The notes: generated from the letters alone by a model not told the origin. Counted from the stretch's first letter, positions 9,997-20,176 are shown. The stretch: DNA of 64,000 nucleotides from Lachnospiraceae bacterium (GCA_910575155.1 CAJTDX010000002.1:124001-188000), one strand, 5' to 3'. Translations and numbers: made by a program.

Positions 9997-12267
9997 ATGA
10001 AAAAAATATTTTTGCTGCTCATTGTCATGTTAAGCTTTTTATCTGCAGCCTGTACTTCTTTAAAAAAGGAGGAACAAGAGTCAGAAGAGGAGACTCCCAT
10101 AGTGGAAGACGAAGCAGAACATCAGGCAGAACGCAGCGCTGCCAAAGGCAGGTATCGGGAGGAAAAGTCTGCATTTCCGCTCTTTGTGCAAAACATATTT
10201 GACATTCAATGCCAGGAGGACGGCAGCGTAAAGATGCTTTTTGAAAATGAGCCGGGCAGTTTCCTGCTCTGTGAAAGTAAGGATTCTGGCGTTACCTGGG
10301 AACAGAAAGAGATCGAAACAGAATGGCTGCCGGAAAATTACAGAGTGGTTTCGGCCTGCTTTGGACCAGGAGGAGAGATTGCCGTGTCTGCGGGAGAAAT
10401 GTCAAAAGAGCCGTTTGATGAAAAACATGCGCTGGGAGAATATACATATTTCAGAATAGAAGATCTGGAACGCACGCCTTTGGTTCAGACGTTATCCTTA
10501 CAATTGCCTGAGCCGAAGGAGGAGAATTTAAAATCTGGTTATGGATTAAAGCAAATTCTGCTTTCTGATAAGGGAAAGATTTATGGAATGATGACAGCGG
10601 AAGAAAATGAGGAGATAAGTTTTCGCATCGTTTGCTTTGAAGCGGATCAGGGGTCTGTTTTGTGGGAATTGGATACGGAAGCCGCAGAGATAGACCTGTA
10701 TGAGGACAAGATATATTTGAATGAATTTGACGGGGCAGTGAAGGTTCTGGATGCGGAATCCGGATCAGAACTTAAGCAATTATCCATTTCATTGAGAGAT
10801 AATTTTCTAAACTGCATGGATATTGACGCCAAAAAGGGTAAAATCTTTTACTGTAATGAAACCGGTATCTATGCAGCGGACGATCAGGCGGCGCTGTCAG
10901 AACTTTTGGTGGAGGGCAGGCTGAGCAGTTTTTCTGATATGAGTTATAGCATTAAAGAATTTTTCAGAGTCAGCGAGAAAGTGTTTCTGATGTTCATACA
11001 GAGTATGCCGGGCGCGGAACTGGAGGTATTAAGATATGAATACGACGCCGGGCTGTCCGTACAGCCCGAACATGAGCTGGTTGTCTATTCATTAAAGGAG
11101 AATCGGGCGGTTAAAAAAATAATTTCTGATTTTCAGGCGAGCCATCCAGAGGTATACGTACAATATGAAGTGGGAATGGGGGATACTGCTGTAAAAGAGG
11201 AGGCGGACGCTATTAACCGTCTCAATACGGAACTGATGGCAGGCAATGGTCCGGATGTGCTGGTGCTGAACGGACTGCCATGGGAGTCTTATCAGGAAAA
11301 AGAAATACTCGGAGATTTCAGCGGCTGTTTGCGTACCAGTATAAAAGAAGGCGATATGTTTGAGAATATTTTTTCCGCATACCAGACGGGCGATCGTAAA
11401 AATATAATTCCAATATCTTTTCAAGTTCCGGCGCTGGTTGGAACAGAGCCTCAGGTTTCTTCTGTAAATTCCATAGAAGATCTCTTGAAAACGACGCAGT
11501 CCACAGCAGATTTACCGCCCTTTTTCCGAAAAAATACATATCTGCTGCGTTATATCTTCAGTATCTATTGGCAGAATATAGAAAAAGAGGAAGGGATGAT
11601 TTCAAGAGAAGCGTTAAAAGAAACTCTGGAATACGTAAAAAAGATCAATGATGTTTTGCTGCAAAAAGAAAATGAACGCTCTGCATTTTTTGGAAATGAA
11701 GACGACATAAATTACGATGTCTTTGATAATCTGCTGGATGTTGCGAGTATAAAAGATGGCGGCGCGGCAATGGCGGCAGGATATTTGAGCGCTCTGAAAG
11801 ATTTTGGAGATCTTTTAAATGAGGATTTATCGTATCAAACGCTTTCAGAGGGCGTGTTCCGCGCCCTGATTACAGGAATTAACCGTGAATCAAAAAATAT
11901 AGAACAGGCGGAAGAATTTCTTTTATTTGCACTGAGCGACGAAGAACAGAACATATTTGCAGGCAGACATTATCCTGCTATTATGGGATTTCCCGTCAAC
12001 AGGAAGGCGTATCAGCAGATGATTTCCCGGCCTTCGCAGGAGGAAACGGCATTATATTTCGGCGAAACATTTCTATGGCCGAACAAACAGCAATTTGCAC
12101 AGTTGGAAGAAAAAATTATAAATTTAAAGATACCCGCGATGGAAAACAGCATGATCTTAAATATCATATTAGAAAGCGCCGCGCCTTACCTGGCGGGTGA
12201 AAAAACCATAGACGCAGCAGTGAACGAGATTTTTCAGTCATTAGAGTTATACATTCTTGAACATTAA
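9997..12267 (+). CDS. Lipoprotein: N-terminal beta-propeller-like (BNR/Asp-box) region fused to an extracellular solute-binding domain
   Basis: Lipobox LSAACTS; SKDSGVTWEQ Asp-box; ELVVYSLKENRAVKKIISDFQASHPEVYVQYEVG...LNTELMAGNGPDVLVL SBP family 1 motif; ATG 9997 after GGAGG. Confidence 0.82.
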   Translation: MKKIFLLLIVMLSFLSAACTSLKKEEQESEEETPIVEDEAEHQAERSAAKGRYREEKSAFPLFVQNIFDIQCQEDGSVKMLFENEPGSFLLCESKDSGVTWEQKEIETEWLPENYRVVSACFGPGGEIAVSAGEMSKEPFDEKHALGEYTYFRIEDLERTPLVQTLSLQLPEPKEENLKSGYGLKQILLSDKGKIYGMMTAEENEEISFRIVCFEADQGSVLWELDTEAAEIDLYEDKIYLNEFDGAVKVLDAESGSELKQLSISLRDNFLNCMDIDAKKGKIFYCNETGIYAADDQAALSELLVEGRLSSFSDMSYSIKEFFRVSEKVFLMFIQSMPGAELEVLRYEYDAGLSVQPEHELVVYSLKENRAVKKIISDFQASHPEVYVQYEVGMGDTAVKEEADAINRLNTELMAGNGPDVLVLNGLPWESYQEKEILGDFSGCLRTSIKEGDMFENIFSAYQTGDRKNIIPISFQVPALVGTEPQVSSVNSIEDLLKTTQSTADLPPFFRKNTYLLRYIFSIYWQNIEKEEGMISREALKETLEYVKKINDVLLQKENERSAFFGNEDDINYDVFDNLLDVASIKDGGAAMAAGYLSALKDFGDLLNEDLSYQTLSEGVFRALITGINRESKNIEQAEEFLLFALSDEEQNIFAGRHYPAIMGFPVNRKAYQQMISRPSQEETALYFGETFLWPNKQQFAQLEEKIINLKIPAMENSMILNIILESAAPYLAGEKTIDAAVNEIFQSLELYILEH

Positions 12268-12298
12268 GATTTATATAAGGTATTTGCGGGAGGGAAGA

Positions 12299-13141
12299 AT
12301 GAAGAAGAAATATCGTGATTTAAAAAACGCCGCCTTTATTTTGCCCAGTCTGGCAGGAGTATCTGTGTTTGTGCTGCTTCCATTCGCGGATGTGGCCAGA
12401 AGATCTGTTCTGAACGTTTCCGGGGATGCATTTACAGGGCTTGAAAATTATAAAACCGTGTTTGAAAATCGAGCGTTTCATTTGGCTCTGGGAAATACTG
12501 TAAAATTCATTCTGGTATGCGTTCCGCTGCTGCTGGCAGTTTCCCTGCTGTTGGCAAATATCATCTATTTTGGAAGTGCGAAGCTTTATAAAAACGTCTG
12601 CCTGCTGCCAATGGCAGTACCTACGGCGTCTCTGGTTTTTGTATGGAACATGGTATTTCACAGGAATGGGCTGATCAACAGCTATCTGGGATGTTCCACA
12701 GACTGGCTGAATTCCTCTTATGCATTCTGGGTTTTGACGGCCAGTTTTCTGTGGAAAAACACAGGTTATTTTGTAGTTTTATGGCTGGCGAGGCTGGAAG
12801 GAATACCGAAAGATCTGTATGAGGCGGCGGCTGTTGACGGCGCGGATCTTCGTTCCGTTTTATGGTATATTACGCTTCCGGGACTGAGACCTATGTGTTC
12901 CGCCGTGTTTATACTGGCGGTTACAGGGACGCTGAAATCTTATCGCGAATGCTATTTGCTGGCAGGGGAGTATCCCCATCCGGACATTTATCTGATCCAG
13001 CATTTGTTTCACAATTGGTTTCGGGAGATGTCAGTGGAGAAAATGTCAGCCGCAGCAGTTGTACTTGTCTGTATCTTTGCGGTTATTGTCTTCCCATTTC
13101 GCAAAAAAAGAGGTGAAAATCTTGAATCGTTCCATTCTTAA
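12299..13141 (+). CDS. ABC transporter permease, MalF-type (carbohydrate family)
   Basis: Multi-TM; EAAAVDGADLRSVLWYITLPGLRPM EAA loop. Confidence 0.88.
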   Translation: MKKKYRDLKNAAFILPSLAGVSVFVLLPFADVARRSVLNVSGDAFTGLENYKTVFENRAFHLALGNTVKFILVCVPLLLAVSLLLANIIYFGSAKLYKNVCLLPMAVPTASLVFVWNMVFHRNGLINSYLGCSTDWLNSSYAFWVLTASFLWKNTGYFVVLWLARLEGIPKDLYEAAAVDGADLRSVLWYITLPGLRPMCSAVFILAVTGTLKSYRECYLLAGEYPHPDIYLIQHLFHNWFREMSVEKMSAAAVVLVCIFAVIVFPFRKKRGENLESFHS

Positions 13142-13970
13142 AATCGTATCAGTTCTGATCACTTTGGCGGCTTGTGTGATTTCATGCGCTCCTGTCTTTC
13201 TGATCCTTACCGGAGCCATTACTGGAAAATATGAATTAATGGAAGTTCTCAGCGGGATCTGGAACGAACAGGGACGGACAGATTTTATGTTAGTTCCGTC
13301 CTTTCCCACGCTCTGGGGATTTGTTGAACTGTTTTTGGACAAGCCGGAATTTTATATAGTATTTTGGAATTCAGTAAAACTGACAGCCGCAATTGTTTTG
13401 GGACAGATCTTTTTTGCGGTTCCGGCCGCCTGGGGATTTTCCAGATGGCATGGCGCGGTAAGCAGCTTATTGTATGATCTTTACGTTATTTTGATGCTTC
13501 TCCCTTTTCAGGTAACGATGTTGTCCGATTATATGGTGGCGGATTATTTTGCAATTCTTGATACGCACGCGGCAATTATTCTGCCGGCAATGTATGCAAC
13601 GTTTCCGGTAATTATCATTTACCGCAGTTTCCAGGGAATACCGGAAGAATTATATGAGGCATGTTCTTTGGACAACGGCGGCAGTTGGAACATGTTCTGG
13701 CGGATCGGCGTGCCCCTGGCGCTGCCGGGGATCAAAGCGGCGGCTTTATTGAGTGCGATTGAATACTGGAATATGATTGAGCAGCCTCTGCTTTTTTTGA
13801 AGACGCCTTCTCTGTGGCCGTTATCCATTTATTTACCAGCCGTTGACAGCGAACATGTCCCATATATATTTGTATGTTCGCTAATGGTCCTTGCGCCGAT
13901 GGTCCTTCTTCTTTTTTGTGGAAAAGATGAACTCAGAAATGGAATCGGAACTCTGGCGTTAAAAGAATAG
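13122..13970 (+). CDS. ABC transporter permease, MalG-type; probable TTG start
   Basis: Multi-TM; ELYEACSLDNGGSWNMFWRIGVPLALPGIKA EAA-like loop; overlaps the upstream gene; TTG at 13122 after GAGGTG. Confidence 0.85.
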   Translation: MNRSILKIVSVLITLAACVISCAPVFLILTGAITGKYELMEVLSGIWNEQGRTDFMLVPSFPTLWGFVELFLDKPEFYIVFWNSVKLTAAIVLGQIFFAVPAAWGFSRWHGAVSSLLYDLYVILMLLPFQVTMLSDYMVADYFAILDTHAAIILPAMYATFPVIIIYRSFQGIPEELYEACSLDNGGSWNMFWRIGVPLALPGIKAAALLSAIEYWNMIEQPLLFLKTPSLWPLSIYLPAVDSEHVPYIFVCSLMVLAPMVLLLFCGKDELRNGIGTLALKE

Positions 13971-13985
13971 AAAGGGGATCTGTCC

Positions 13986-15383
13986 ATGCATGTCATAAAA
14001 AATATCAAAGGGATTATGCATCATAAAAAAACAAACGCCATTGGAGTCTTTCTTATGGCGATGATGATCATGACGGTTTTGTCCAGATTTGCAGATTCTG
14101 TGATGATTCCCCGGGTAACGGTCTGTTCTGTACAGGACATGAAGCTGGAATATCCGGTAGAAATCGAGGGACGCATAAAGACCGAAGGCGAGCAGGCCGT
14201 CTATTGTATAGAAAACCTCCGTATAGCGCATGTATTTGCAGAAAAGAATGATCTTGTAAAAAAGAAAGATCCGCTGTTCTCCGTTGACATGGAAGATCTG
14301 GAGATAAAAATCGCGCAGATGGAACAGGAAGTCAGAGCATGTGAGATCGGAATTGCAGAGATTGAAAATACTTATCAGGAGCAGGTGAAACAGCAGGAGC
14401 GAAATTTAAACCGGGCAAAAGAAGATTATGCGGATATTTTAAACGCCACGCAGCAGGAGCTTGATTTGCTTTACCGGCAAATGGAGGAAGCGAGAATTGA
14501 ATTAGAGCAGTATTCTGCATTACAGCCGCAGGGGGCATATTTGGAAGATGCGGCGAAGAACGAAGAACAAAAAGAGCAGACGGATACGCAAAGGCGGGAA
14601 GAGCTGGAGCAAAAGTATGAGGAGAAACAAAGATTATATCAAGAAACGGCGGCCTCCAGGGAGGAAGCTTTAAAAAATGCGGTAAGGCAGATGGAGGACG
14701 CAGGGACATCCATTACGAAAAGCAGTTCTGCGGCTTTACAGCAGATGGAACAGGAAAAAATAGAGACTTCTTTGCAGCAGCTTTATCATCTGCGTGAGGA
14801 AAATGGTTATGTCTGTTCTGCGTTTGAGGGACGCATTTTGGAATGCGGCATTTCCACTGGAAGCATTACGTCTCTGGATCCGGTTTTTGTTATGGAGGAC
14901 TTCAGCCAGCCGTTCCAATTCGAAGGCTTTATCGAGGAGAGCGCAAGTATTCATGTTGCGGAAGGAATGGAAGGCGTTCTGGAAATGGAGCGGGAGGGCG
15001 TTATTCTGGAAGGGGTAAAGATCAGCAGAGTAACAGAGGCAGAAGAGGGAAGCTGCCGGGTGATTGCCAAATTGGCGGCAGAATCCGTCAAAAAAACCGG
15101 GAATGCCGTTTTGAGTTTTACCAGAGAAAGCAAGAGATATGCAAATTGTATTCCGCGGTCGTCCCTGTATAACGGAAGCTTTGGGTATTATTTTATAAAA
15201 GTGACGGAAGAAGATACTGTTTTGGGAAGACAGTTGAGGGCAGAGTATGTATCGGTAAATCTGATTGAATGTAACGATGAATTTGCGGCTGTGTATGGGA
15301 ATGTATCTGAACATGATAAAATTGTAGTCAGGGCCAGTAAAGGAATAAAGGAAGGTGACAGGATACGCATTACAGAGGAATGA
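13986..15383 (+). CDS. HlyD/MacA-like membrane fusion (periplasmic adaptor) protein
   Basis: N-terminal TM, lipoyl-like halves flanking a long coiled coil, C-terminal beta-barrel-like region (VYGNVSEHDKIVVRASKGIKEGDRIRI). Confidence 0.78.
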   Translation: MHVIKNIKGIMHHKKTNAIGVFLMAMMIMTVLSRFADSVMIPRVTVCSVQDMKLEYPVEIEGRIKTEGEQAVYCIENLRIAHVFAEKNDLVKKKDPLFSVDMEDLEIKIAQMEQEVRACEIGIAEIENTYQEQVKQQERNLNRAKEDYADILNATQQELDLLYRQMEEARIELEQYSALQPQGAYLEDAAKNEEQKEQTDTQRREELEQKYEEKQRLYQETAASREEALKNAVRQMEDAGTSITKSSSAALQQMEQEKIETSLQQLYHLREENGYVCSAFEGRILECGISTGSITSLDPVFVMEDFSQPFQFEGFIEESASIHVAEGMEGVLEMEREGVILEGVKISRVTEAEEGSCRVIAKLAAESVKKTGNAVLSFTRESKRYANCIPRSSLYNGSFGYYFIKVTEEDTVLGRQLRAEYVSVNLIECNDEFAAVYGNVSEHDKIVVRASKGIKEGDRIRITEE

Positions 15384-16117
15384 AAATCAGTAAATATCTG
15401 AGATTTGCAGCGGCATATATAGTGGGAATGATGTTGATCATACATTCTAAAAGGTTTCTGGAATGTTTGAACGAGTTAAATGCCATAGAAGAGAATTTTG
15501 CGTATATCTATTCAGATGCGGCGTTGCTTCAGGGAAAGGCGGAGCAATGCGAGAAACGGAAAATTGATTGTGAGATCTGGAATATAAGTGAATCGAAAGA
15601 TTTATGCGCAGACCTGGATTATTCAGATCTTGCGCAGCATGGTATGGCGCTGGCAATACTGAAAGGGATTGGCGTTTTTAACTGCCAGGAGACGGAATAT
15701 ATTTTTTTGGACAGCGAAATCAGAATAGATTTGAATTTGTTAAAATGGATGGTGTGCAGCATTATGAGTGTCTGCTGTTTTGGTATGGCAGTCTTTGATC
15801 TCAGCCGGGGAAGCATGGGGAAGAATAAAAGCATCTCAATGCTGCTGGCGGCGTTTCATTGTACATTTTATATAAAATTATTACAATACGGCAGTCTGGA
15901 AGTTCCGGTGCGGTCTTTGCCCGGAGCCTGGTCAGATGCCGAAGGATGGAGAGAATTGGGAGAAGGGGTTTTAAAACAGATGTCCTGTTTGATTCAGTAT
16001 AAAAATTATCCAGTGATATGCAGGTATTATGAGGGTATCATAAATAGTATGTTTTATTTATGTTTTTCTTTTGCGCTTTCGGCTATTCTGTTCAAAATAG
16101 TCTTAAAGCGGAAATAG
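15380..16117 (+). CDS. Hypothetical membrane protein with extracytoplasmic Cys-containing region
   Basis: Overlaps previous gene by ATGA; about 4 TM segments and an external region QCEKRKIDCEIWNISESKDLCADLDYSDL. Confidence 0.7.
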   Translation: MKISKYLRFAAAYIVGMMLIIHSKRFLECLNELNAIEENFAYIYSDAALLQGKAEQCEKRKIDCEIWNISESKDLCADLDYSDLAQHGMALAILKGIGVFNCQETEYIFLDSEIRIDLNLLKWMVCSIMSVCCFGMAVFDLSRGSMGKNKSISMLLAAFHCTFYIKLLQYGSLEVPVRSLPGAWSDAEGWRELGEGVLKQMSCLIQYKNYPVICRYYEGIINSMFYLCFSFALSAILFKIVLKRK

Positions 16118-16157
16118 TGTACTGACCGTATTATAGTCAGCCAAACCTCCTTGTCTG

Positions 16158-16245
16158 TTCAGCCCATCTGCCGCGTTGGATTTTCTATCCGCAGCCACCG
16201 CTGCGCCGTCGAAAATCCGCCTTGCAGATGAACAAATATCCTGCG
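16158..16245. repeat. Imperfect inverted-repeat intergenic element
   Basis: TGTTCAGCCCATCTGCCGCGTTGGATTTTC ... GAAAATCCGCCTTGCAGATGAACA arms around a GC-rich centre. Confidence 0.55.
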
Positions 16246-16357
16246 CGATTTCACTAAATATCAACGTGACAAGACAATAGTTTTGAGAATACGTGGCATT
16301 TATGTTATTCTTGTGGTAGAATAAAACTCAAGAATTAAAATAAGGATGATTTTATTT

Positions 16358-17704
16358 ATGCAGTTTACTGATTTTTCTAAGGGAAAAGTCTGGCAGAATA
16401 TCGTTGCGCAGTCCATTCCTCTGGTTCTGGCGCAATTGATACAGCTTTTATACAATGTAGTGGACCGTATCTATATCGGCCATCTGCCGGGAACGGACAG
16501 CATGGCTTTGACAGGTATTGGCCTGGCGTTTCCGCTGACTACTCTGGTTGCGGCGTTTACCTTTCTTTTTGGGACAGGAGGAACGCCGCTCTTTTCCATT
16601 GCCAGAGGAGCCAGACAGGAGGAACGGGCGGAAAAAATACTGGGTAATACCTGTTCGCTTCTGTTTTATTCCTCTGTCGTGCTGCTGTTATTTTGCTATT
16701 TCCTGCGCGCGCCAATTCTTTATTTGTTTGGCGCCAGCGCGGACTCTTATTCCTATGCGGATGCTTATCTGCGAATCTACCTGCTGGGAACGCCGTTTTC
16801 CATGTTGTCCACGGGACTTAATGGTTTTATCAATGCGCAGGGTTTTCCCCGTATAGGAATGCTGACTACGCTGCTGGGAGCCGTATTGAATCTGGCTTTG
16901 GACCCTGTTTTTATTTTTGGCCTGCACATGGGGGTTGGAGGCGCGGCCCTGGCGACGGTATTGAGCCAGTCTGTTTCCTGTATGTGGGTATTGAAATTTC
17001 TGACTGGGAAAAGGGCGCTGCTTCGTATTAAAAAAGTGCATTTGCGCATAGAGAGGAAGCTGGCGGGGGAAATCGCAGCTCTGGGGATGCCTGGTTTTAT
17101 TATGCAGGGTACGAATTGTCTGGTTCAGGTGGTGTGCAACGCAACGCTGAAAGTTTACGGCGGCGATCTTTACGTGGGCATAATGACTGTGATTAACTCT
17201 GCCAGAGAAATTCTGTCGCTGCCAGTGATCGGCATTACAAATGGAGCTCAGCCGGTACTGGGATATAATTATGGCGCGAAAGAATATGAAAAAGTCCGGC
17301 AGGGCATCCGTTTTACGGCTATTTCCGGAATTGCCTATACGTTGCTGGCGTGGCTGCTGGTTATCGTAAGCCCGCATCTGCTGATGTCTGTATTTACAGA
17401 AGATACGGCGATGATAGAAACCGGCGCCGGGGCGCTGCGGCTATATTTTTTCGGTTATTTTTTTATGGCGTTTCAATTTACCGGTCAGTCCGCTTTTACG
17501 GCGCTGGGTTATTCCCGCCACGCAATCTTTTTTTCGCTGCTGCGCAAAGCAGTGATTGTAGTTCCCTTAACGCTGCTGCTTCCGAAGTTTGGAAGCGGCG
17601 TCAACGGGGTGTTCCTTGCGGAACCTGTCTCGAATGCAATTGGAGGGCTGGCTTGTTTTGTAACCATGTATTTTGCGCTTTATCGAAAATTGAAAAGTGC
17701 GTAA
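16358..17704 (+). CDS. MATE family efflux transporter
   Basis: 12-TM; SIPLVLAQLIQLLYNVVDRIYIGHLPGTDSMALTGIGLAFPL; GITNGAQPVLGYNYGAKEYEKVRQ. Confidence 0.95.
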   Translation: MQFTDFSKGKVWQNIVAQSIPLVLAQLIQLLYNVVDRIYIGHLPGTDSMALTGIGLAFPLTTLVAAFTFLFGTGGTPLFSIARGARQEERAEKILGNTCSLLFYSSVVLLLFCYFLRAPILYLFGASADSYSYADAYLRIYLLGTPFSMLSTGLNGFINAQGFPRIGMLTTLLGAVLNLALDPVFIFGLHMGVGGAALATVLSQSVSCMWVLKFLTGKRALLRIKKVHLRIERKLAGEIAALGMPGFIMQGTNCLVQVVCNATLKVYGGDLYVGIMTVINSAREILSLPVIGITNGAQPVLGYNYGAKEYEKVRQGIRFTAISGIAYTLLAWLLVIVSPHLLMSVFTEDTAMIETGAGALRLYFFGYFFMAFQFTGQSAFTALGYSRHAIFFSLLRKAVIVVPLTLLLPKFGSGVNGVFLAEPVSNAIGGLACFVTMYFALYRKLKSA

Positions 17705-17812
17705 TATTATGATTAGAAAAATGAACAATGCAGTTATGAGGAAACTTATAGCTGCCTTGTTTCTTTTCAGGTATTGCGATGCCTGATACAATGAATAAAT
17801 GGAGGAAACATT

Positions 17813-18400
17813 ATGAAATACAAATTAATATTAGCCTCAGCGTCGCCCCGGAGAAAAGAACTGTTAGAGCAGGCCGGGGCAGAATTTGAGATTCTTCCCG
17901 CGCAGGGAGAGGAAGTAATCGCCGGCACAGATCCCAGTCAGACAGTGCTGGAATTGTCCTGGCAGAAAGCAGAGGAAACGGCAAAAAGGGTGCAGGGCAG
18001 CTATGTGGTAATTCTGGGAGCAGACACAGTGGTCGCTTTTGAAAATGAGATTCTTGGAAAACCCAGAGACGAAGAAGACGCCAAACGGATGTTAGAGCTG
18101 CTCTCCGGCAATACGCACAGTGTATTTACCGGAGTTACCATGATCATTGTCCGGGAAGGCAGAAGAGAGATACGTTCCTTTTTTGAAGAAACGAAGGTAA
18201 CGATGTATCCGCTGAAAGAAGAGCAGATATTGTCGTATATACGTACCGGAGAGCCGATGGATAAGGCGGGCGCTTATGCCATTCAGGGAAAATGCGCCAT
18301 TTATATTAAAGGGATTGAAGGTGATTATAATAATGTAGTGGGACTTCCTCTGGCCAGGATTTTTCAGGAGATGGAGCAATCAGGCATTGAAATTTTATAA
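17813..18400 (+). CDS. maf: Maf family nucleoside triphosphate pyrophosphatase
   Basis: ILASASPRRKELLEQAG, ILGADTVVAFENEILGKP, DKAGAYAIQGKCAIYIKGIEGDYNNVVGLPL. Confidence 0.96.
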   Translation: MKYKLILASASPRRKELLEQAGAEFEILPAQGEEVIAGTDPSQTVLELSWQKAEETAKRVQGSYVVILGADTVVAFENEILGKPRDEEDAKRMLELLSGNTHSVFTGVTMIIVREGRREIRSFFEETKVTMYPLKEEQILSYIRTGEPMDKAGAYAIQGKCAIYIKGIEGDYNNVVGLPLARIFQEMEQSGIEIL

Positions 18401-18439
18401 GATTCATACTATCATAGAAGTATTAGGAGGAATAGATTT

Positions 18440-18703
18440 ATGAATAACTATGATGAACTTTGTCTGCAATATTTTTTGGAGCACCAGTCTCAGCTTCTGG
18501 ATGAAAAAGTTGCAGAAAATATGGAGGAAGCAGAGGTATTCCTGGAAGACTGCATGGCAGTGGTATGTAAGAATATTCAGCAGGTGCGCGCTTATTTTGA
18601 AGAAGAAGGCGCAGATATCGCCCAGATGAGCAACGAAGAACTGGAAGAGGCGTCTGAGGTATTTGCTCTGCCGGACGGCAGATTTTTAGTAGTAGAAGCA
18701 TAA
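18440..18703 (+). CDS. Small conserved hypothetical protein (87 aa)
   Basis: AGGAGG RBS; acidic ORF between maf and an oxidoreductase. Confidence 0.65.
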   Translation: MNNYDELCLQYFLEHQSQLLDEKVAENMEEAEVFLEDCMAVVCKNIQQVRAYFEEEGADIAQMSNEELEEASEVFALPDGRFLVVEA

Positions 18704-18712
18704 AAATAAGAA

Positions 18713-20119
18713 ATGGAGATGAATATGGATCAATATGATGTAATTATTGTGGGTGCGGGACCTTCCGGTATTTTTTGCGCCTATGAGCTGGTCAGACAGC
18801 GGCCGGAGCTTTCCGTTCTGATGCTGGAAAAGGGAAGAAGAATTGAAGAGCGTCAGTGCCCGAAACGAAAAACAAAAGTCTGCGTGGGCTGTAAGCCCTG
18901 CTCGATCACGACAGGGTTTGCAGGAGCGGGGGCATTTTCTGATGGAAAATTATCGTTATCCGCAGATGTGGGCGGCAATCTGCCGGAGATTCTCGGATAT
19001 GAAAAAGCCATGGAACTGATTCACGAGTCCGATGAGATTTATTTGAAATTTGGCGCGGACAGCAGCGTCTACGGCGTGGGAAAGGAAAAAGAAATCCGGG
19101 AAATACGCAGAAAAGCCATAAATGCAAATTTAAAACTCGTGGAATGTCCCATACGTCATCTGGGCACGGAAGAAGGATACAAGATCTACAGCCGTCTTCA
19201 GGAACATCTTCTGGCACAGGGCGTGGAAATGAGATTTGGCGTTATGGTGGAAGATGTGCTGGTAAAAGATCACAGAGCGGCAGGAATCGTCACCAAAGAT
19301 GGGGAACAGATTTTTGCAAAAGAAATTGTCTTTGCAATCGGCAGGGAAGGCGCGGACTGGTTCAGCCATATCTGCAGAGAGCATGAGATTGAGACAAAGG
19401 TAGGAACTGTGGATATCGGCGTGCGTGTGGAAGTGCGGGATGAGGTTATGGATTTCCTCAACCAGAATTTGTATGAGGCGAAACTGGTCTACCATACGCC
19501 TACCTTTGATGACAAGGTGCGCACGTTCTGCACCAATCCTTCCGGAGAGGTTGCCACGGAATATTACGAAAATGGGCTTGCCGTGGTAAATGGCCATGCG
19601 TATAAATCCAGTGATTTGAAAACCAGCAATACGAATTTTGCACTGCTGGTTTCAAAAAATTTTACCAAACCCTTTAAGACGCCGATTGAATATGGAAAGC
19701 AAATCGCCCAGTTGTCCAATATGCTCTGCGACGGCAGGATTCTGGTGCAGACATTTGGAGATTTCCGCAGAGGCAGGAGAACCACGGAAGAACGGCTGTG
19801 CAGAAACAATCTGATCCCCACCTTAAAGGACGCCGTACCGGGAGATTTATCGCTGGTGTTTCCCCATCGTATTATGGTGGATATTGAGGAAATGATTTTC
19901 GCCCTGGACAAAGTAACACCGGGAATAGCCAGCGACGAGACGCTTTTGTACGGCGTGGAAGTGAAATTTTATTCCAACAAGGTAGTAGTCAACAAAGACT
20001 TTGAAACGAATATGGAAGGACTGCGCGCGATTGGCGACGGCGCTTCCGTGACCCGCGGATTGCAGCAGGCCTCTGCCAACGGACTCAGCGTAGCGCGCAG
20101 CATACTGAAAGTACTGTAA
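18713..20119 (+). CDS. FAD-dependent oxidoreductase
   Basis: YDVIIVGAGPSGIFCAYELVRQRPELSVLMLEKG Rossmann motif; TGFAGAGAFSDGKLSLSADVGG; C-terminal GLRAIGDGASVTRGLQQASANGLSVARSI. Confidence 0.9.
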   Translation: MEMNMDQYDVIIVGAGPSGIFCAYELVRQRPELSVLMLEKGRRIEERQCPKRKTKVCVGCKPCSITTGFAGAGAFSDGKLSLSADVGGNLPEILGYEKAMELIHESDEIYLKFGADSSVYGVGKEKEIREIRRKAINANLKLVECPIRHLGTEEGYKIYSRLQEHLLAQGVEMRFGVMVEDVLVKDHRAAGIVTKDGEQIFAKEIVFAIGREGADWFSHICREHEIETKVGTVDIGVRVEVRDEVMDFLNQNLYEAKLVYHTPTFDDKVRTFCTNPSGEVATEYYENGLAVVNGHAYKSSDLKTSNTNFALLVSKNFTKPFKTPIEYGKQIAQLSNMLCDGRILVQTFGDFRRGRRTTEERLCRNNLIPTLKDAVPGDLSLVFPHRIMVDIEEMIFALDKVTPGIASDETLLYGVEVKFYSNKVVVNKDFETNMEGLRAIGDGASVTRGLQQASANGLSVARSILKVL

Positions 20120-20176
20120 ATAACTGCACAAAAGCGGCGTGTTTTGCAACAAGGATAAAACAGAACGAGGTTACAA

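Noticed and set aside
16688-17377. 229-aa minus-strand ORF
   Set aside because: Lies fully antisense to the clear MATE transporter and shows no recognisable motifs.
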